NCBI GenBank assembly: GCA_947044405.1
Contig: CAMRHE010000650.1
Coordinates: forward strand, 620,001-684,000
Source of the DNA: Leptodactylus fallax
Lineage: Eukaryota; Chordata; Amphibia; Anura; Leptodactylidae
DNA length: 64,000 nt
Direction of reading: 5' to 3'
The notes beneath the pieces were generated by a model, which worked only from the letters and a program-made list of their open reading frames with translations, had not been told where the DNA came from and did no database searches. Positions 11,120 to 20,429 of this stretch are shown piece by piece (the first letter of the stretch is position 1; each line of letters starts with the position of its first letter). The position numbers and the translations under genes were made by a program.

Positions 11120-12330
11120 TTTTTCATGAAAGATCTCAGGTACTCTTTAACTGTTTACGAACACAGGGTAGCTTGTACATTGTTGCTCAGTGACATTTTT
11201 TCATATTTTCCTTCTCCGCCTTGCAAAATTCATAACTTTTTATTTTTCTGTTGAGGGATTATTCTTTGCGTGATGAGTTGTACTTTAATTTTGCTCCATT
11301 TTGGTTGTACACATAATGTTTTGATTAGCTTTATTAACATTTTTGGGGTTCAGTGTGAAAAAACCCCACAATTCTATCATAATTTTTTGCATTTTGTTTT
11401 TATGGCATTCACTCTGCTTTAAAAATGACATGGAAACTTTGTCCAATGAGTCATTATGATTACAGCGATACCATACTGTATATATATTGGTTTTATTATG
11501 GTTTACTGCTTTTACAAATAAAACGTAATTTTTTTTAAATTGAACAATTTTCCTGGGATAACAGTATTCTAACACCTATAACTTTTTTACTGTTTTTTTG
11601 ATGAAGATATGTGAGGACTCTTTATTTGTGGGGCAAGTTGTAATTTTTAATGGTACCAATGTTTGGTACTTTTGTCTTTTTGATCACTTTTTATTGCTAT
11701 TTCTTGGGGAAAACAAGGTGACCATAATATGTTAATTTTCGGATTTTTTTTATGGCGTTCACTGTATGGAATAGATAATGCTATTTTTGGATAGTGGGGA
11801 CTTATTTGCACATGGGGATACCTAATCTATTTTATCATGTTTATTTTTTGTTTACATAATGTGTTCTTAATTAAAAGTTGTTTTTTTAACTTATACTTTA
11901 TTTTTAACTTTTTGAAATAGTTTTGAATTTCTAATCCCCAGTGCAATATACTGTAGTACATTGTATTGCGGCACATCGCATAATGGCTCCCTATGTGTTA
12001 TAGGGAGCAGCAGTCAGGAGGCTTTTGCTGCCAAGGGGGATCACAGGAAATCTTAGGGGTGGCAGGGGGATGCATCCCCTGGATGCAATGAGCGCTATGG
12101 ATCACAGCATTCAAGGGGTTAATCGGTTAATCCACCAGAGTTGGAGTATCTTCTGACTCTGGCGGCTAGTCCCATACGTCGCCTGTGCAATACAGCCAAT
12201 TGCCAGAAGTAATGCTGTAGGCACAGCTCCTGTTCCCGCTGCATTACAGCGCCGTACTATTATGTCAGTGAGCGCTAACTACAGGATCCGCACGACATAA
12301 TAGTACAGTGGTAAAAGATTTGATACTTCC
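11120..12330. repeat. Dispersed non-coding repeat (family A, longest copy)
   Basis: A long T-rich repeat containing TTTTTGATCACTTTTTATTG, followed by blocks such as TATGGCGTTCACTGTATGGA and GGGGATACCTAATCTATTTT. The same blocks occur at about 30540-30790 (TTTGATCACTTTTTATTA ... GGGATACCTAATCTG) and 50508-50660 (TTTGATCACTTTTTATTC ... GGGATACCTAATGTG). The 3' part (12120-12320) carries ACATAATAGTACAG-like inverted words. Probably a non-autonomous DNA transposon; ends not resolved. Confidence 0.6.
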
Positions 12331-12544
12331 CACTATTACAGTTTGGAAGCAACTTGCAGTAATGGAAAAAAGCTTTTCACATAATAAATATGATTTAGTT
12401 AACAGGAGACATTTCTGTTTTTATGATTAAATATTATTGGAAATGTGTACCCATCCTAGTAGGTTTGACTCTGAGGTTTTATTCAAGCAGAGTGTTGATA
12501 TGACATTGTGATTTTCAGTAATTTATCCTATGATTTAAGCACTT

Positions 12545-12548
<4 letters not shown>

Positions 12549-12580
<32 letters not shown>
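12549..12580. repeat. (TA)n microsatellite
   Basis: Uninterrupted alternating TA dinucleotides within the V-segment upstream flank. Confidence 0.95.
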
Positions 12581-12586
<6 letters not shown>

Positions 12587-12779
12587 GGATAAATTCTTGC
12601 ATTTAAGAGACCAAATGTCATATCTTCCAATAGTATAGTACAGTACAATCTGCATTATCCCTCTGTATTATTACTGCACTTTTTTATGTTGATAATTATT
12701 TATTGCCGATAGATGGCTCGGTTTTTAATAATTTTTTTTTTTTTTGCTTTGTATAATACTTATTATCTTGCCTGCCTCA

Positions 12780-13080
12780 TTTCCAGATTTCATGTAAAAG
12801 AGGAAACCTCTGAAGGTCTAAAGGAGGGGTGGTCCGAGTGATCTCTGTCTCTACAGTAACACCTCATGTACTTGTATTTTGTGAAATACTCAACTGTCAT
12901 TATATACATCTTGCTTCTGTTCATTGTGGGGTTTTTTTTAGCTGGATGGCCTGGCTAAAACATGTTCCAGGAAACTACTTATGTATATAGAACATACTGA
13001 CCTATCTGATGACCGATTCATCTAGGTTAAGACTCCAATTAAAGACAGAGTTGAGTATTATTGTGCGGAATTAAACTGTG
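12780..13080 (+). pseudogene. VH-like antigen-receptor V segment relic (psi-1)
   Basis: Framework 2 is recognisable at about 12942-12990 (AWLKHVPGN, the usual W-(L/I)-(R/K)-Q-x-P-G context). The framework 3 end is at 13053-13067 (YYCA). Most of CDR2/framework 3 between them is deleted and no leader exon is visible. Upstream sequence (12340-12900) is duplicated at 15299-15658 and 18039-18170, so this is one unit of a V-segment array. No recombination heptamer CACAGTG follows YYC. Non-functional. Confidence 0.7.
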
Positions 13081-13116
13081 ACATTGACTGAGGCAGATGG
13101 CCCATCCTCCTACTGC

Positions 13117-13262
13117 ATTCACTCTAATGTAAAAAACATGATGGAAGCTTTCTTCTGTCATGCTTGGTTACTTTTCGAATGGAAGAAAAGTCATGCAGAT
13201 ATGACTTTATCTTTCATGCAAAAGGTAAAGAAACATGACATGTTTTTTAGATTAGAGTGAAT
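13117..13262. mobile_element. Small foldback MITE downstream of VH psi-1
   Basis: About 146 bp with inverted ends ATTCACTCTAATGTAAAAAA and TTTTTTAGATTAGAGTGAAT. No coding potential. The target duplication is not clear. It interrupts the flank shared by the two V units. Confidence 0.7.
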
Positions 13263-13785
13263 ATGGAAAGAGAGTGCTCAGTTTGCATCAGTCATTCTAT
13301 CACTGTTTAAGTTCATTGCTGTCATCAGAAAACCGATGAGAGTAATAAACTATAATGACAGTGACGTGAACCCACCATTAACTGCAGAAAAAACCTTTCT
13401 GTGTAATGTGTAGTTATCCCATATATTGCAAGGGAGAGATGGATCGATGGTCTTGCATGTCACTGTCCTTTTTACAGTATATCCACAAATATGATTATAA
13501 GATCTGTGTCTGATAATCTTTAGACTGAAGTTCCTGACATGATCCATTCTACATTTTCTATTGTAAATTCATAGAAATGTTTAGGAACACAATATATATG
13601 TTAAATATCTGTAGGAGTTTTTAGGTTTAATATAAAGAAAGTTTAAATGGAAATCCACTGTGGACCACCTATCTTTAGAATTCAGGTAGCCCAACATTGA
13701 TGGTTTGGCCCATGAAAAGAGAATAATGATATACATCAATGATTCCTTAATTTACAGTATATGTGTGAGATATTACTGTTCGGAA
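13263..13785. repeat. V-unit downstream flank
   Basis: The segment 13421-13545 (GTGTAATGTGT ... CCATATATTGCAAGG ... ATGGTCTTGCATG) has a counterpart at about 19930-20060, downstream of the third VH relic. This agrees with duplication of a V unit together with its 3' flank, although a dispersed repeat cannot be excluded. Confidence 0.45.
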
Positions 13786-14345
13786 AGGCTCACATATGCG
13801 TCAGAGTCTCTGTTTGAGACTCCGCAGCAGAATCCGCTGAAAGTCGGCGGACAGAAAAGTCCTGCGCGAAGGACTTGTCTCGCCACTGGTTTCAGTATAA
13901 AAACTAGTCTATGGGGTCCATGAATAACCGCTGCATTAGTGGACGTGGTTCTCCGTTGTTCAGGTCCCCTGGCGGACCCAAATGACGGAGAACCCAGCTC
14001 AAGTGTGAACCTAGCTTTAGGCTAATTTTACATGACCGTGTGCTGGCCGCTGGCCTTGATTGAACGGTATGGCCGGAGAAATTGGTGGCACATGGATGTC
14101 TTTCATGTGCCGCCTGTGCACCCACCTTGCTTCCGTGGCCCCGTTCATTCAATGAATAGGGGCCGCAGAAGCACAGCCGCAAAACCGGACAGAAATAGGA
14201 CCTGTCCTGAGTTTTGTGGCCTGGACTATCGGCCTGTACACTGATATGTGTAATACATGGTCATGTGGGCCACAGAAATATAATGGCTCAGTGTGCTATC
14301 CAGGAAAAATTGACCTATCTCACGGTCGTGTGCAAGGGGCCTTAG
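13786..14345. repeat. Two adjacent MITE-like repeats
   Basis: About 13786-14015 is GC-richer than its surroundings and ends in CAAGTGTGAACCTAGCT, a terminus style seen in other short repeats here (20062, 48398). About 14018-14343 begins TTAGGCTAATTTTACATGACCGTG and ends CACGGTCGTGTGCAAGGGGCCTT, imperfect inverted ends. No coding capacity. Confidence 0.45.
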
Positions 14346-14403
14346 AAAGTAACAGAAAACACTCATACTAGTCATGTGATCATGTACAGTTACGACCTCT
14401 AGA

Positions 14404-14409
<6 letters not shown>

Positions 14410-14443
<34 letters not shown>
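14410..14443. repeat. (TA)n microsatellite upstream of the VH leader
   Basis: Alternating TA tract about 30 bp before the leader ATG at 14473. It occupies the place where a V-segment promoter would lie. I could not identify an octamer (ATGCAAAT) in the preceding 100 bp. Confidence 0.9.
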
Positions 14444-14445
<2 letters not shown>

Positions 14446-14472
14446 AGGAAATATTGTGTGGTAACAGAAGAG

Positions 14473-14911
14473 ATGAAGCTCATTCTCAACAGCTTTCTTC
14501 TGCTCCTATACTTGGGTACGAGAAAATGTAATGTGAGGAGATATGATGATAACTATATCACCAGTACAGTCACTTCTTCTCTATTTCTATGTGTTTTCAG
14601 GAGTCAGAGCTGAGGTTCAGCTACTTCAGTCACAATCACTATCTGTACGATGTGGGGGACAAGTTCAGATATAATGTACTGCTTACGGATATGTATTTAC
14701 TGACTATTTCCTTGCTTGGCTTAAACAAGTTCCAAGAAATCAACCTGTGTATATTGGTTACATAGATCCTTCAAATGGAAATACATATTTCACAGATCCA
14801 TTTGAAGGAAGATTTAGTACAAGAACAGATAAAAGTAAGAACATGGCATACCTGAATATTAGTGATATTCATATGGAAGATGTTGTTGTGTATTACTGTG
14901 CTCGAGATCTA
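14473..14911 (+). pseudogene. Ig heavy-chain-like V segment (VH; probable VH-delta) with one nonsense codon
   Basis: Leader exon 14473-14515 encodes MKLILNSFLLLLYLG, a hydrophobic signal peptide, followed by a GT donor (GGTACG). The intron ends at TTTTCAG (14600). The V exon starts at 14601 and begins VRAEVQLLQS, typical of VH. Landmarks: first Cys at 14675-14677, AWLKQVPRNQP (framework 2 Trp), EGRFSTRTDKSKNMAYL (framework 3), VVVYYCAR with the second Cys at 14897-14899. A TAA stop at 14672-14674, just before the first Cys, makes this a pseudogene, and framework 1 is aberrant upstream of it (a stray Cys at 14651). No good CACAGTG heptamer follows; TATAGTG at 14910 is the nearest. It would otherwise form the antigen-binding domain of Ig heavy chain or, given the TRAV neighbour, TCR delta. 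Confidence 0.88.
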
Positions 14912-15298
14912 TAGTGACATGTAACTATCAGCTAATACACTAATATCCTGTATACATTGTAATCGTATCACTGCCACAAACATGGGTACTGATATCGGTA
15001 ACATTAGGTTCTCACTAGCGTCGGCTTTCCTAGCCCGATAAGACGCAATATACCATACATAACAAATGTGCACAATTAGCAACCTTCTGATAAGGCTTGC
15101 TGGCAGTTACTAGGGACAGTCAAAAATTTCCTTTGGAAGAATTTAGGCAGTTTAACTTTCAAGTACATTAACTGACATTTTCATTATTCAGTTTTTTCTT
15201 CATAATAGAAAGTTGATGTGATATGCAAAACCAGAATTTATAACATAAAGTATATCACGTAAATTCCTAATTGGAACCGAAACATAATAATTACAAAT
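14912..15298. other. Downstream flank of the VH segment
   Basis: No gene seen. Short blocks (CACTGCCACAAACAT at about 14970; GTTACTAGGGACAGT at about 15110) recur at 22548 and 22622, suggesting a further decayed V-unit flank there. Confidence 0.5.
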
Positions 15299-15658
15299 CT
15301 GTTTGGAAGAAGATCTGCTGACTGGCCATCAGATAGTGTAAAGAAAGGGTGATGAAATTAGAAAATAGCAGTTTAGTTAATAGCCTCCTATTTTTGTTTT
15401 TAAGTAGAAATATTATTGGCAATTTGTACCCAATTTAACAGTTTTGGCAAATTAATGATATGACAATGTAATTTTCAGTAATTTATCTTATGATTTAACC
15501 ACATTTTACTATATATGCAATAAATCTAGTATTTAAAGAACCAAACTTTATACTTTACAATAGTATAATAGACTCTGCATCATCTCTAAATATTATTGCT
15601 GCACTTATTTATGTTGACATTTATTTATGGTCAGTAGATGGCTCTGTTTAATTTTATC
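15299..15658. repeat. Upstream flank of V unit 2 (duplicate of 12340-12720)
   Basis: Aligns collinearly with 12340-12720. Shared words include AGTTTAGTTAA/GATTTAGTTAA, AAATATTATTGG, GATTTTCAGTAATTTATC and TATGATTTAA, then the stretch leading to GATGGCTC. The duplicated unit continues at 18039 after the foldback insertion. This supports tandem duplication of a V segment with its 5' flank. Confidence 0.7.
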
Positions 15659-15934
15659 TCGTTTTATATAAATGAAAAATGGGATGTGTGAAAATCCAAA
15701 ATAAGGGTACCTAAAACTCTAAATCTTTATTAACCCCTTCACGCATTCTCACGTACATGTACGTGGGAGAATGTGGTTAGTTACCGCATCCCCACGTACA
15801 GGTACGTGACGGTGATCGAGCGGGCTCAGAAGCAGAGCCTGTGCAATCACCGCGGGAGCCCGGCTGTATTTGACAGCCAGGCCCCCGCTGCAACAGCGGG
15901 GACCAGTGATAACACCGATCCCTGCTCTTTAACC

Positions 15935-15974
15935 CTTAAGATGCCACGGTCAATAGCGACCGCGGCATTTTAAG
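15935..15974. repeat. Hairpin module 1 (ATGCCACGGTC / GACCGCGGCAT)
   Basis: CTTAAGATGCCACGGTC, a short loop, and GACCGCGGCATTTTAAG form a ~17-bp stem with few mismatches. Related hairpins lie at 16081-16128 and 60625-60671. Confidence 0.75.
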
Positions 15975-16080
15975 TGTTTGCTAGTGGCACTGAGTGCCAC
16001 GGGCGGCATCGGGAGAGGGTGTTAGCTGTAACTGACAGCTAACACCCTGCTCCTTAACCTCCGATCCGATCGGGGTTTTT

Positions 16081-16128
16081 AACCCCTTGGATGCCGCGGT
16101 CAAACATGACCGCAGCATCCAAGGGGTT
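16081..16128. repeat. Hairpin module 2 (AACCCCTTGGATGCCGC ...)
   Basis: The left half AACCCCTTGGATGCCGCGG and the right half CCGCAGCATCCAAGGGGTT are nearly perfect complements around GTCAAACATGA. It has the same core as hairpin modules 1 and 3, and lies in the nested element. Confidence 0.8.
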
Positions 16129-17140
16129 CTGCCATGTTGCAGCCCCTGGCATCCCCGCAGCGAGATCGGGGGGTGCCGATATCTATAATATGCAGCCCGG
16201 GGTCTGGCCAATTGACCCAAGGCTGCCTGAAGCCCCCACTACCTGGTTGATCCTGCCGGGACCTCTGGAAATCAGCCTAAGTCTACATAGGCTGAATTCC
16301 TGTATAGACTGCAATACTCGTGTATTGTAGTCTATAGTGCTGAATCAGCGATTATACTATTGTTGGTTCAGGTGTCCTAGTGGGACATATTAAAAAAAGA
16401 TAATATTTATTAACTTATTTGGGTGGTATGACTATCTGTTTGAAAAGCAGAGCATTTCACATTTTGAAAATTGCGATTTTTTTTCCAAATTTCCATCAAA
16501 TTTCCTATTTTTTTAATAAATAAATACAAAAATATTGATCAATGTTTACCACTAACATGAAGTACAATGTCTCACAAAAAAACAGTCTCAAAATCACTTG
16601 TGCAAGTTAAAGCGTCTTAAAGTTATTGCCATATAAAGTGACATATGTCAGTTTTGAAAAATGAGGCCTGGTCTTTAACGCACTTTTGGGCTCAGACCTG
16701 AAGGGGCTAATATACTTTAAAAAGATCGTAGATCCTGAAATAGACTTCCTAAAAAATCGCTACAGATAGCCATATAATTCAAGGAGGACCTATATATAAC
16801 ATAATATCGCTGGTCTTCCACCACACATAACACAAATTCCCCAACCACAGATATAACCCTTCAGTATGGGATGGTAATATGAGGTTAACCTTATATCTTG
16901 TGTAGGCTATTATTATCAAACCTTCACCTTCATCAACCCAGAAAATCTCATGAGTACTCCAGGTATACAGGGTTTGATACAAAAAAAGGCATCAAATAGG
17001 TTTTTTGCCATCCAGTGATAGACTTTACTACTAGATAGCATAAACTAGCCTGGTGTAGCCTAATGATCCCAAAATGGAAACTGGGGAACACTATCTACTC
17101 AAACAAATGTGCATCTCATCTCCTAAAAATAGCACCTGAC

Positions 17141-17178
17141 TCATTTCTAGAGCTATTAATAAGCTACCCTTTCATCAG
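17141..17178 (-). ncRNA. Hammerhead-ribozyme-like core, left foldback arm
   Basis: On the minus strand GCTGATGA is followed by a stem-forming GGGTAGCTTATTAATAGCTC and then GAAA (TTTC at 17144-17147). CTGATGA and GAAA are the invariant boxes of the hammerhead core, with stem II between them. Stem II pairing here is imperfect and I could not assign a confident stem III or cleavage site, so activity is doubtful. Confidence 0.4.
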
Positions 17179-17440
17179 CGGTAAGTTGGCGAGTGCACAT
17201 GCGCGAGGCGGTGCTCTAAGTGAAGACCGTTCCTCTTTTAGGGCAGGAATAATGATGTAGTACCTCCAATTGGTTTATTTTCAATCTGGGAGGCGGGGTT
17301 TCTGCTTTATAGAGACGGCACCAACGCTCCTGTGTGTGGACATGTATTAGTGCCGGTGGGGAGCCGGGGAAAACAATAGCTCTTTAAACAAATGAATTGA
17401 GTTAGAGAATACCAGCACTTTTTTGAAAAAATACTTACCT

Positions 17441-17482
17441 CTGATGAAAGGGCAGCTTATTAATAGCTCTAGAAATGCGTCA
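17441..17482 (+). ncRNA. Hammerhead-ribozyme-like core, right foldback arm
   Basis: CTGATGA (17441-17447), an AGCT-bearing stem region, and GAAA (17472-17475) followed by TGCGTC. It is the inverted copy of the core at 17141-17178, with small differences. Hammerheads of this minimal type are known from Penelope-like elements and retrozymes, including in amphibians. Assignment is by motif only. Confidence 0.45.
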
Positions 17483-18172
17483 GGTGCTATTTTTAGGAGA
17501 TGAGATGCACATTTGTTTGAGTAGATAGTGTTCTCCGGTTTCCATTTTGGGATCATTAGGCTACACCAGGCTAGTTTATGCTATCCAGTAGTAAAGTCTA
17601 TCACTGGATGGCAAAAAACCTATTTGATGCCTTTTTTTGTATCAAACCCTGTATACCTGGAGTACTCATGAGATTTTCTGGGTTGATGAAGGTGAAGGTT
17701 TGATAATAATAGCCTACACAAGATATAAGGCTAACCTCATAGTACCTTCCCATACTAGTGAAGGGTTATATCTGGGACTGGGGAATTTGTGTTATGTGTG
17801 GTGGAAGACCAGCGATATTATGTTATATATAGGTCCTCCTTGAATTATATGACTATCTCTAGTGATTTTTTAGGAAGTCTATTTCAGGATCTATGATCTT
17901 TTTAAAGTATATTAATAAAGATTTTGAGTTTTAGGTACCCTTATTTTGGATTTTCACACATCCCATTTTTTCATTGTTGCTCTTTTAGGGTATTTACCTC
18001 AGTACAAAATTTTTTGATCTTTCGTCGTTTTATATAAAGCTTTATAAAAATTTTACAGCATGGTCCTTTACAAATTTCTTGTAAAAGTGGAAATTTCTAG
18101 GGGACAGGGTGGTCTGAGTGATGTCTGCATAGTAACAACTCACTTACTTGTATTCAGTGATATACTAGATTA

Positions 18173-19311
18173 TACAGTGGGGAAAAAAAGTATTTATTCA
18201 GCCACCAATTGTGCAAGTTCTCCCACTTAAAAAGATGAGAGAGGCCTGTAATTGACATCATAGGTAGACCTCAACTATGAGAGACAAAATGAGAAAACAA
18301 ATCCAGAAAATCACATTGTCTGATTTTTAAAGAATGTATTTGCAAATTATGGTGGAAAATAAGTATTTGGTCAATAACAAAATTTCATTTCAATACTTTG
18401 TTATATATCCTTTGTTGGCAATGACAGAGGTCAAACGTTTTCTGTAAGTCTTCACAAGGTTGGCACACACTGTTGCTGGTATGTTGGCCCATTCCTCCAT
18501 GCAGATCTCCTCTAGAGCAGTGATGTTTTGGGTCTGTCACTGGGCAACACGGACTTTCAACTCCCTCCAAAGGTTTTCTATGGGGTTGAGATCGTGAGAC
18601 TGGCTAGGCCACTCCAGGACCTTGAAATGCTTCTTACGAATCCACTCCTCCGTTGCCCTGGTGGTGTGTCATGCTGAAAGACACAGCCACGTTTCATCTT
18701 CAATGCCCTTGCTGATGGAAGGAGGTTTGCACTCAAAATCTCACAATACATGGCCCCATTCATTCTTTCATGTACACGAATCAGTCGTCCTGGTCCCTTT
18801 GCAGAGAAACAGCTCCAAAGCATGATGTTGCCACCCGCATGCTTCACAGTATGTATGGTGTTCTTTGGATGTAACTCAGCTTTCACTCTCCTCCAAACAC
18901 GACGAGTTGTGTTTCTACCAAACAGTTCTACTTTGGTTTCATCTGACCATATGACATTCTCCCAATACTCTTCTGGAACATCCAAATGCTCTCTAGCAAA
19001 CTTCAGACGGGCCCGGATAAGTACTGGCTTAAGCAGGGGGACATGTCTGGCACTGCAGGATCTGAGTCCCTACAGGTCTGTGAGAGCCAGAAATCTTGCT
19101 TGTTTGTAGGTGACCAAATACTCATTTTCCACCATAATTTGCAAATAAATTCTTAAAAAATCAGACAATGTGATTTTCTGGATTTGTTTTCTCATTTTGT
19201 CTCTCATAGTTGAGGTCTACCTATGAAGACAATTACAGGCCTCTCTCACCTTTTTAAGTGGGAGAACTTGCACAATTGGTGGCTGACTAAATACTTTTTT
19301 TCCCCACTGTA
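18173..19311 (-). mobile_element. Tc1-like transposon (family B), internally deleted
   Basis: Termini TACAGTGGGGAAAAAAAGTA and its complement at 19290-19311, with TA duplications. Length 1139 bp versus 1607 bp for the relative at 34022-35628. A deletion joins GAGTCCC directly to TACAGGTCTG near 19072 and removes the N-terminal third of the transposase. It sits inside VH psi-3. Confidence 0.92.
18385..19070 (-). pseudogene. Family B Tc1 transposase remnant (catalytic part only)
   Basis: Reads on the minus strand as [40 protein letters not shown], then [13 protein letters not shown], after which the frame shifts. The C-terminal segment near 18400-18480 ([11 protein letters not shown]) is still recognisable. 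The helix-turn-helix part is removed by the element's internal deletion, so even an intact frame could not bind the element's ends. Confidence 0.85.
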
Positions 19312-19640
19312 TACATTGTGATTATATACATGTTATTATATACATCTTGATTCTGATCATTGTTTTTGATCTTCTGCAAGATAGAAAAAGTTAATTCAGT
19401 AATACCTGACACCACCCCTTGTAATTCACTATTACTGCTTGTAATTAACCTTACTGGGTCAACATAGTTCTGAAAGTCTATGGCAAAACTGTTCTGGTGA
19501 AATCTGGTGAAAGATTTATTTAGGTTAGACTCCAATTAAAAACAGATAATGCAGAACCATGCAGGATACATGGAAAAAAGAATGGCCAATACTAAGATAC
19601 GGCTGTGTATTACTGTGCTCAAAGACTACAGTGTTCATGT

Positions 19641-20061
19641 TGGTAGTATGGAATCACACACATGTTATACAGCACTGTGTGTCTTTTTCATCAAAGTTAA
19701 CATTAAAGGAGTTCTCTAGAATGTACCTTTTTATTTAGCCTCTTTATAATGAAGAAATAAAAGACTTTATAATATGATATTTTAAAAAATATACCCATCC
19801 TCTAGCCCTACTGAATTCAACCACATTAGGATAGTTTGCACAGATTGACTTTCTCCACTGCAGCCATGTCACTTATAGAGTATGAAATGGCTACAGCAGG
19901 GAAAGCCTTAGATTCCATAGTAGCAGCATGTGTAATGTGTGACCATGCCATATATTGCAATAAGAGAGGAATGGACCCATGGTCTTGCATGGTGCTGTAA
20001 TTTTTACAGGCAGTGGCATCCACAGAAGCTGGAGAGCTACAGACTGGACATCACTGATTTA
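19641..20061. other. Downstream flank of VH psi-3
   Basis: No gene recognised. The end (about 19930-20060) resembles 13421-13545 downstream of VH psi-1 (GTGTAATGTGT, CCATATATTGCAA, GGTCTTGCATG). Confidence 0.45.
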
Positions 20062-20344
20062 GACTAAGGCTCGGTTCACATCTGTGTTCAGGTTTCCGTT
20101 CGGGGAGTCCGCTTGGGGACCTCCTGAATGGAAACCTATACGCATAAAAAAGCGCAAGCAGCACTTTCCTCTCCGTTTGTTTTGTGCGGAAACCGAGCAG
20201 AAACCACACGGACCCAATTATAGTCTATGGGGTCCGCGGGTTTCCCAGGTAAACCGCTTTTTTATGCATATAGGTTTCCGTTCGGGGTGTCCCCAAGCAG
20301 ACTCCCTGAACGGAAACCCGAACGCAGATGTGAACCGGGTCTAA
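20062..20344. mobile_element. Palindromic MITE
   Basis: About 283 bp. The left end GGCTCGGTTCACATCTG is complementary to the right end CAGATGTGAACCGGGTC, with further inner pairing (GTTTCCGTTCGGGGAGTC and counterpart). Flanked by CTAAG-like repeats (ACTAAG / TCTAAG). No coding capacity. Confidence 0.8.
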
Positions 20345-20429
20345 GTCTTGCCCCTTCTCAAATCTACTTTTGGAAATATTTTAAGATCATTGTTACTATA
20401 TAAAGGTTTAGCAATGCAGGGAATACAGT

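Larger units (their letters stand above)
15734..16711. mobile_element. Nested non-autonomous element in the left foldback arm
   Basis: Interrupts the left arm between ATCTTTATTAA (15733) and TATACTTTAAAAAG (16712); the right arm is continuous there. The ends read CCCCTTCACGC and CTGAAGGGGC (short imperfect inverted repeats) next to TTAA-like sequence. The interior has two strong hairpins (15935-15974 and 16081-16128). No transposase. Confidence 0.6.
15673..18024. mobile_element. Large foldback element with 14-bp target duplication
   Basis: Flanked by TCGTTTTATATAAA (15659-15672 and 18025-18038). The left arm is 15673-15733 plus 16712-17185, interrupted by a nested element. The right arm is about 17437-17974. 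The arms are inverted copies: GGGTACCTAAAACTC near 15705 is complementary to GAGTTTTAGGTACCC near 17927. Arm length is ~530 bp around a ~250-bp centre (17186-17436). The right side carries ~50 bp beyond the arm. Both arms contain a hammerhead-like core (TGATGA ... GAAA). A 14-bp duplication points to a retrotransposition mechanism rather than a cut-and-paste transposase. Possibly a Penelope-like element or retrozyme derivative. No protein domain seen. Confidence 0.75.
18039..19640 (+). pseudogene. VH-like V segment relic (psi-3) split by a Tc1 element
   Basis: 18039-18170 matches the 5' part of VH psi-1 (TTGTAAAAGTGGAAA ... GTCTGAGTGATGTCTG). After the Tc1 copy (18173-19311) the match resumes. 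Framework 3 ends at about 19500-19617: RLQLKTDNAE, then DTAVYYCAQ with Cys at 19609-19611. A heptamer-like TACAGTG lies at 19627-19633, but no clear nonamer follows at 23 bp. No leader exon; framework 2 is degraded. Non-functional. Confidence 0.7.

Noticed and set aside
17063..17260. Hammerhead arms read as a bacterial-type terminator or attachment site
   Set aside because: The genomic context is clearly vertebrate and the structure is explained by the foldback element.
16779..17843. Mirrored 67-68 residue open frames, one per strand
   Set aside because: They are the same sequence in the two arms of the foldback element. No known domain and no codon-level evidence of selection, so not annotated as genes.
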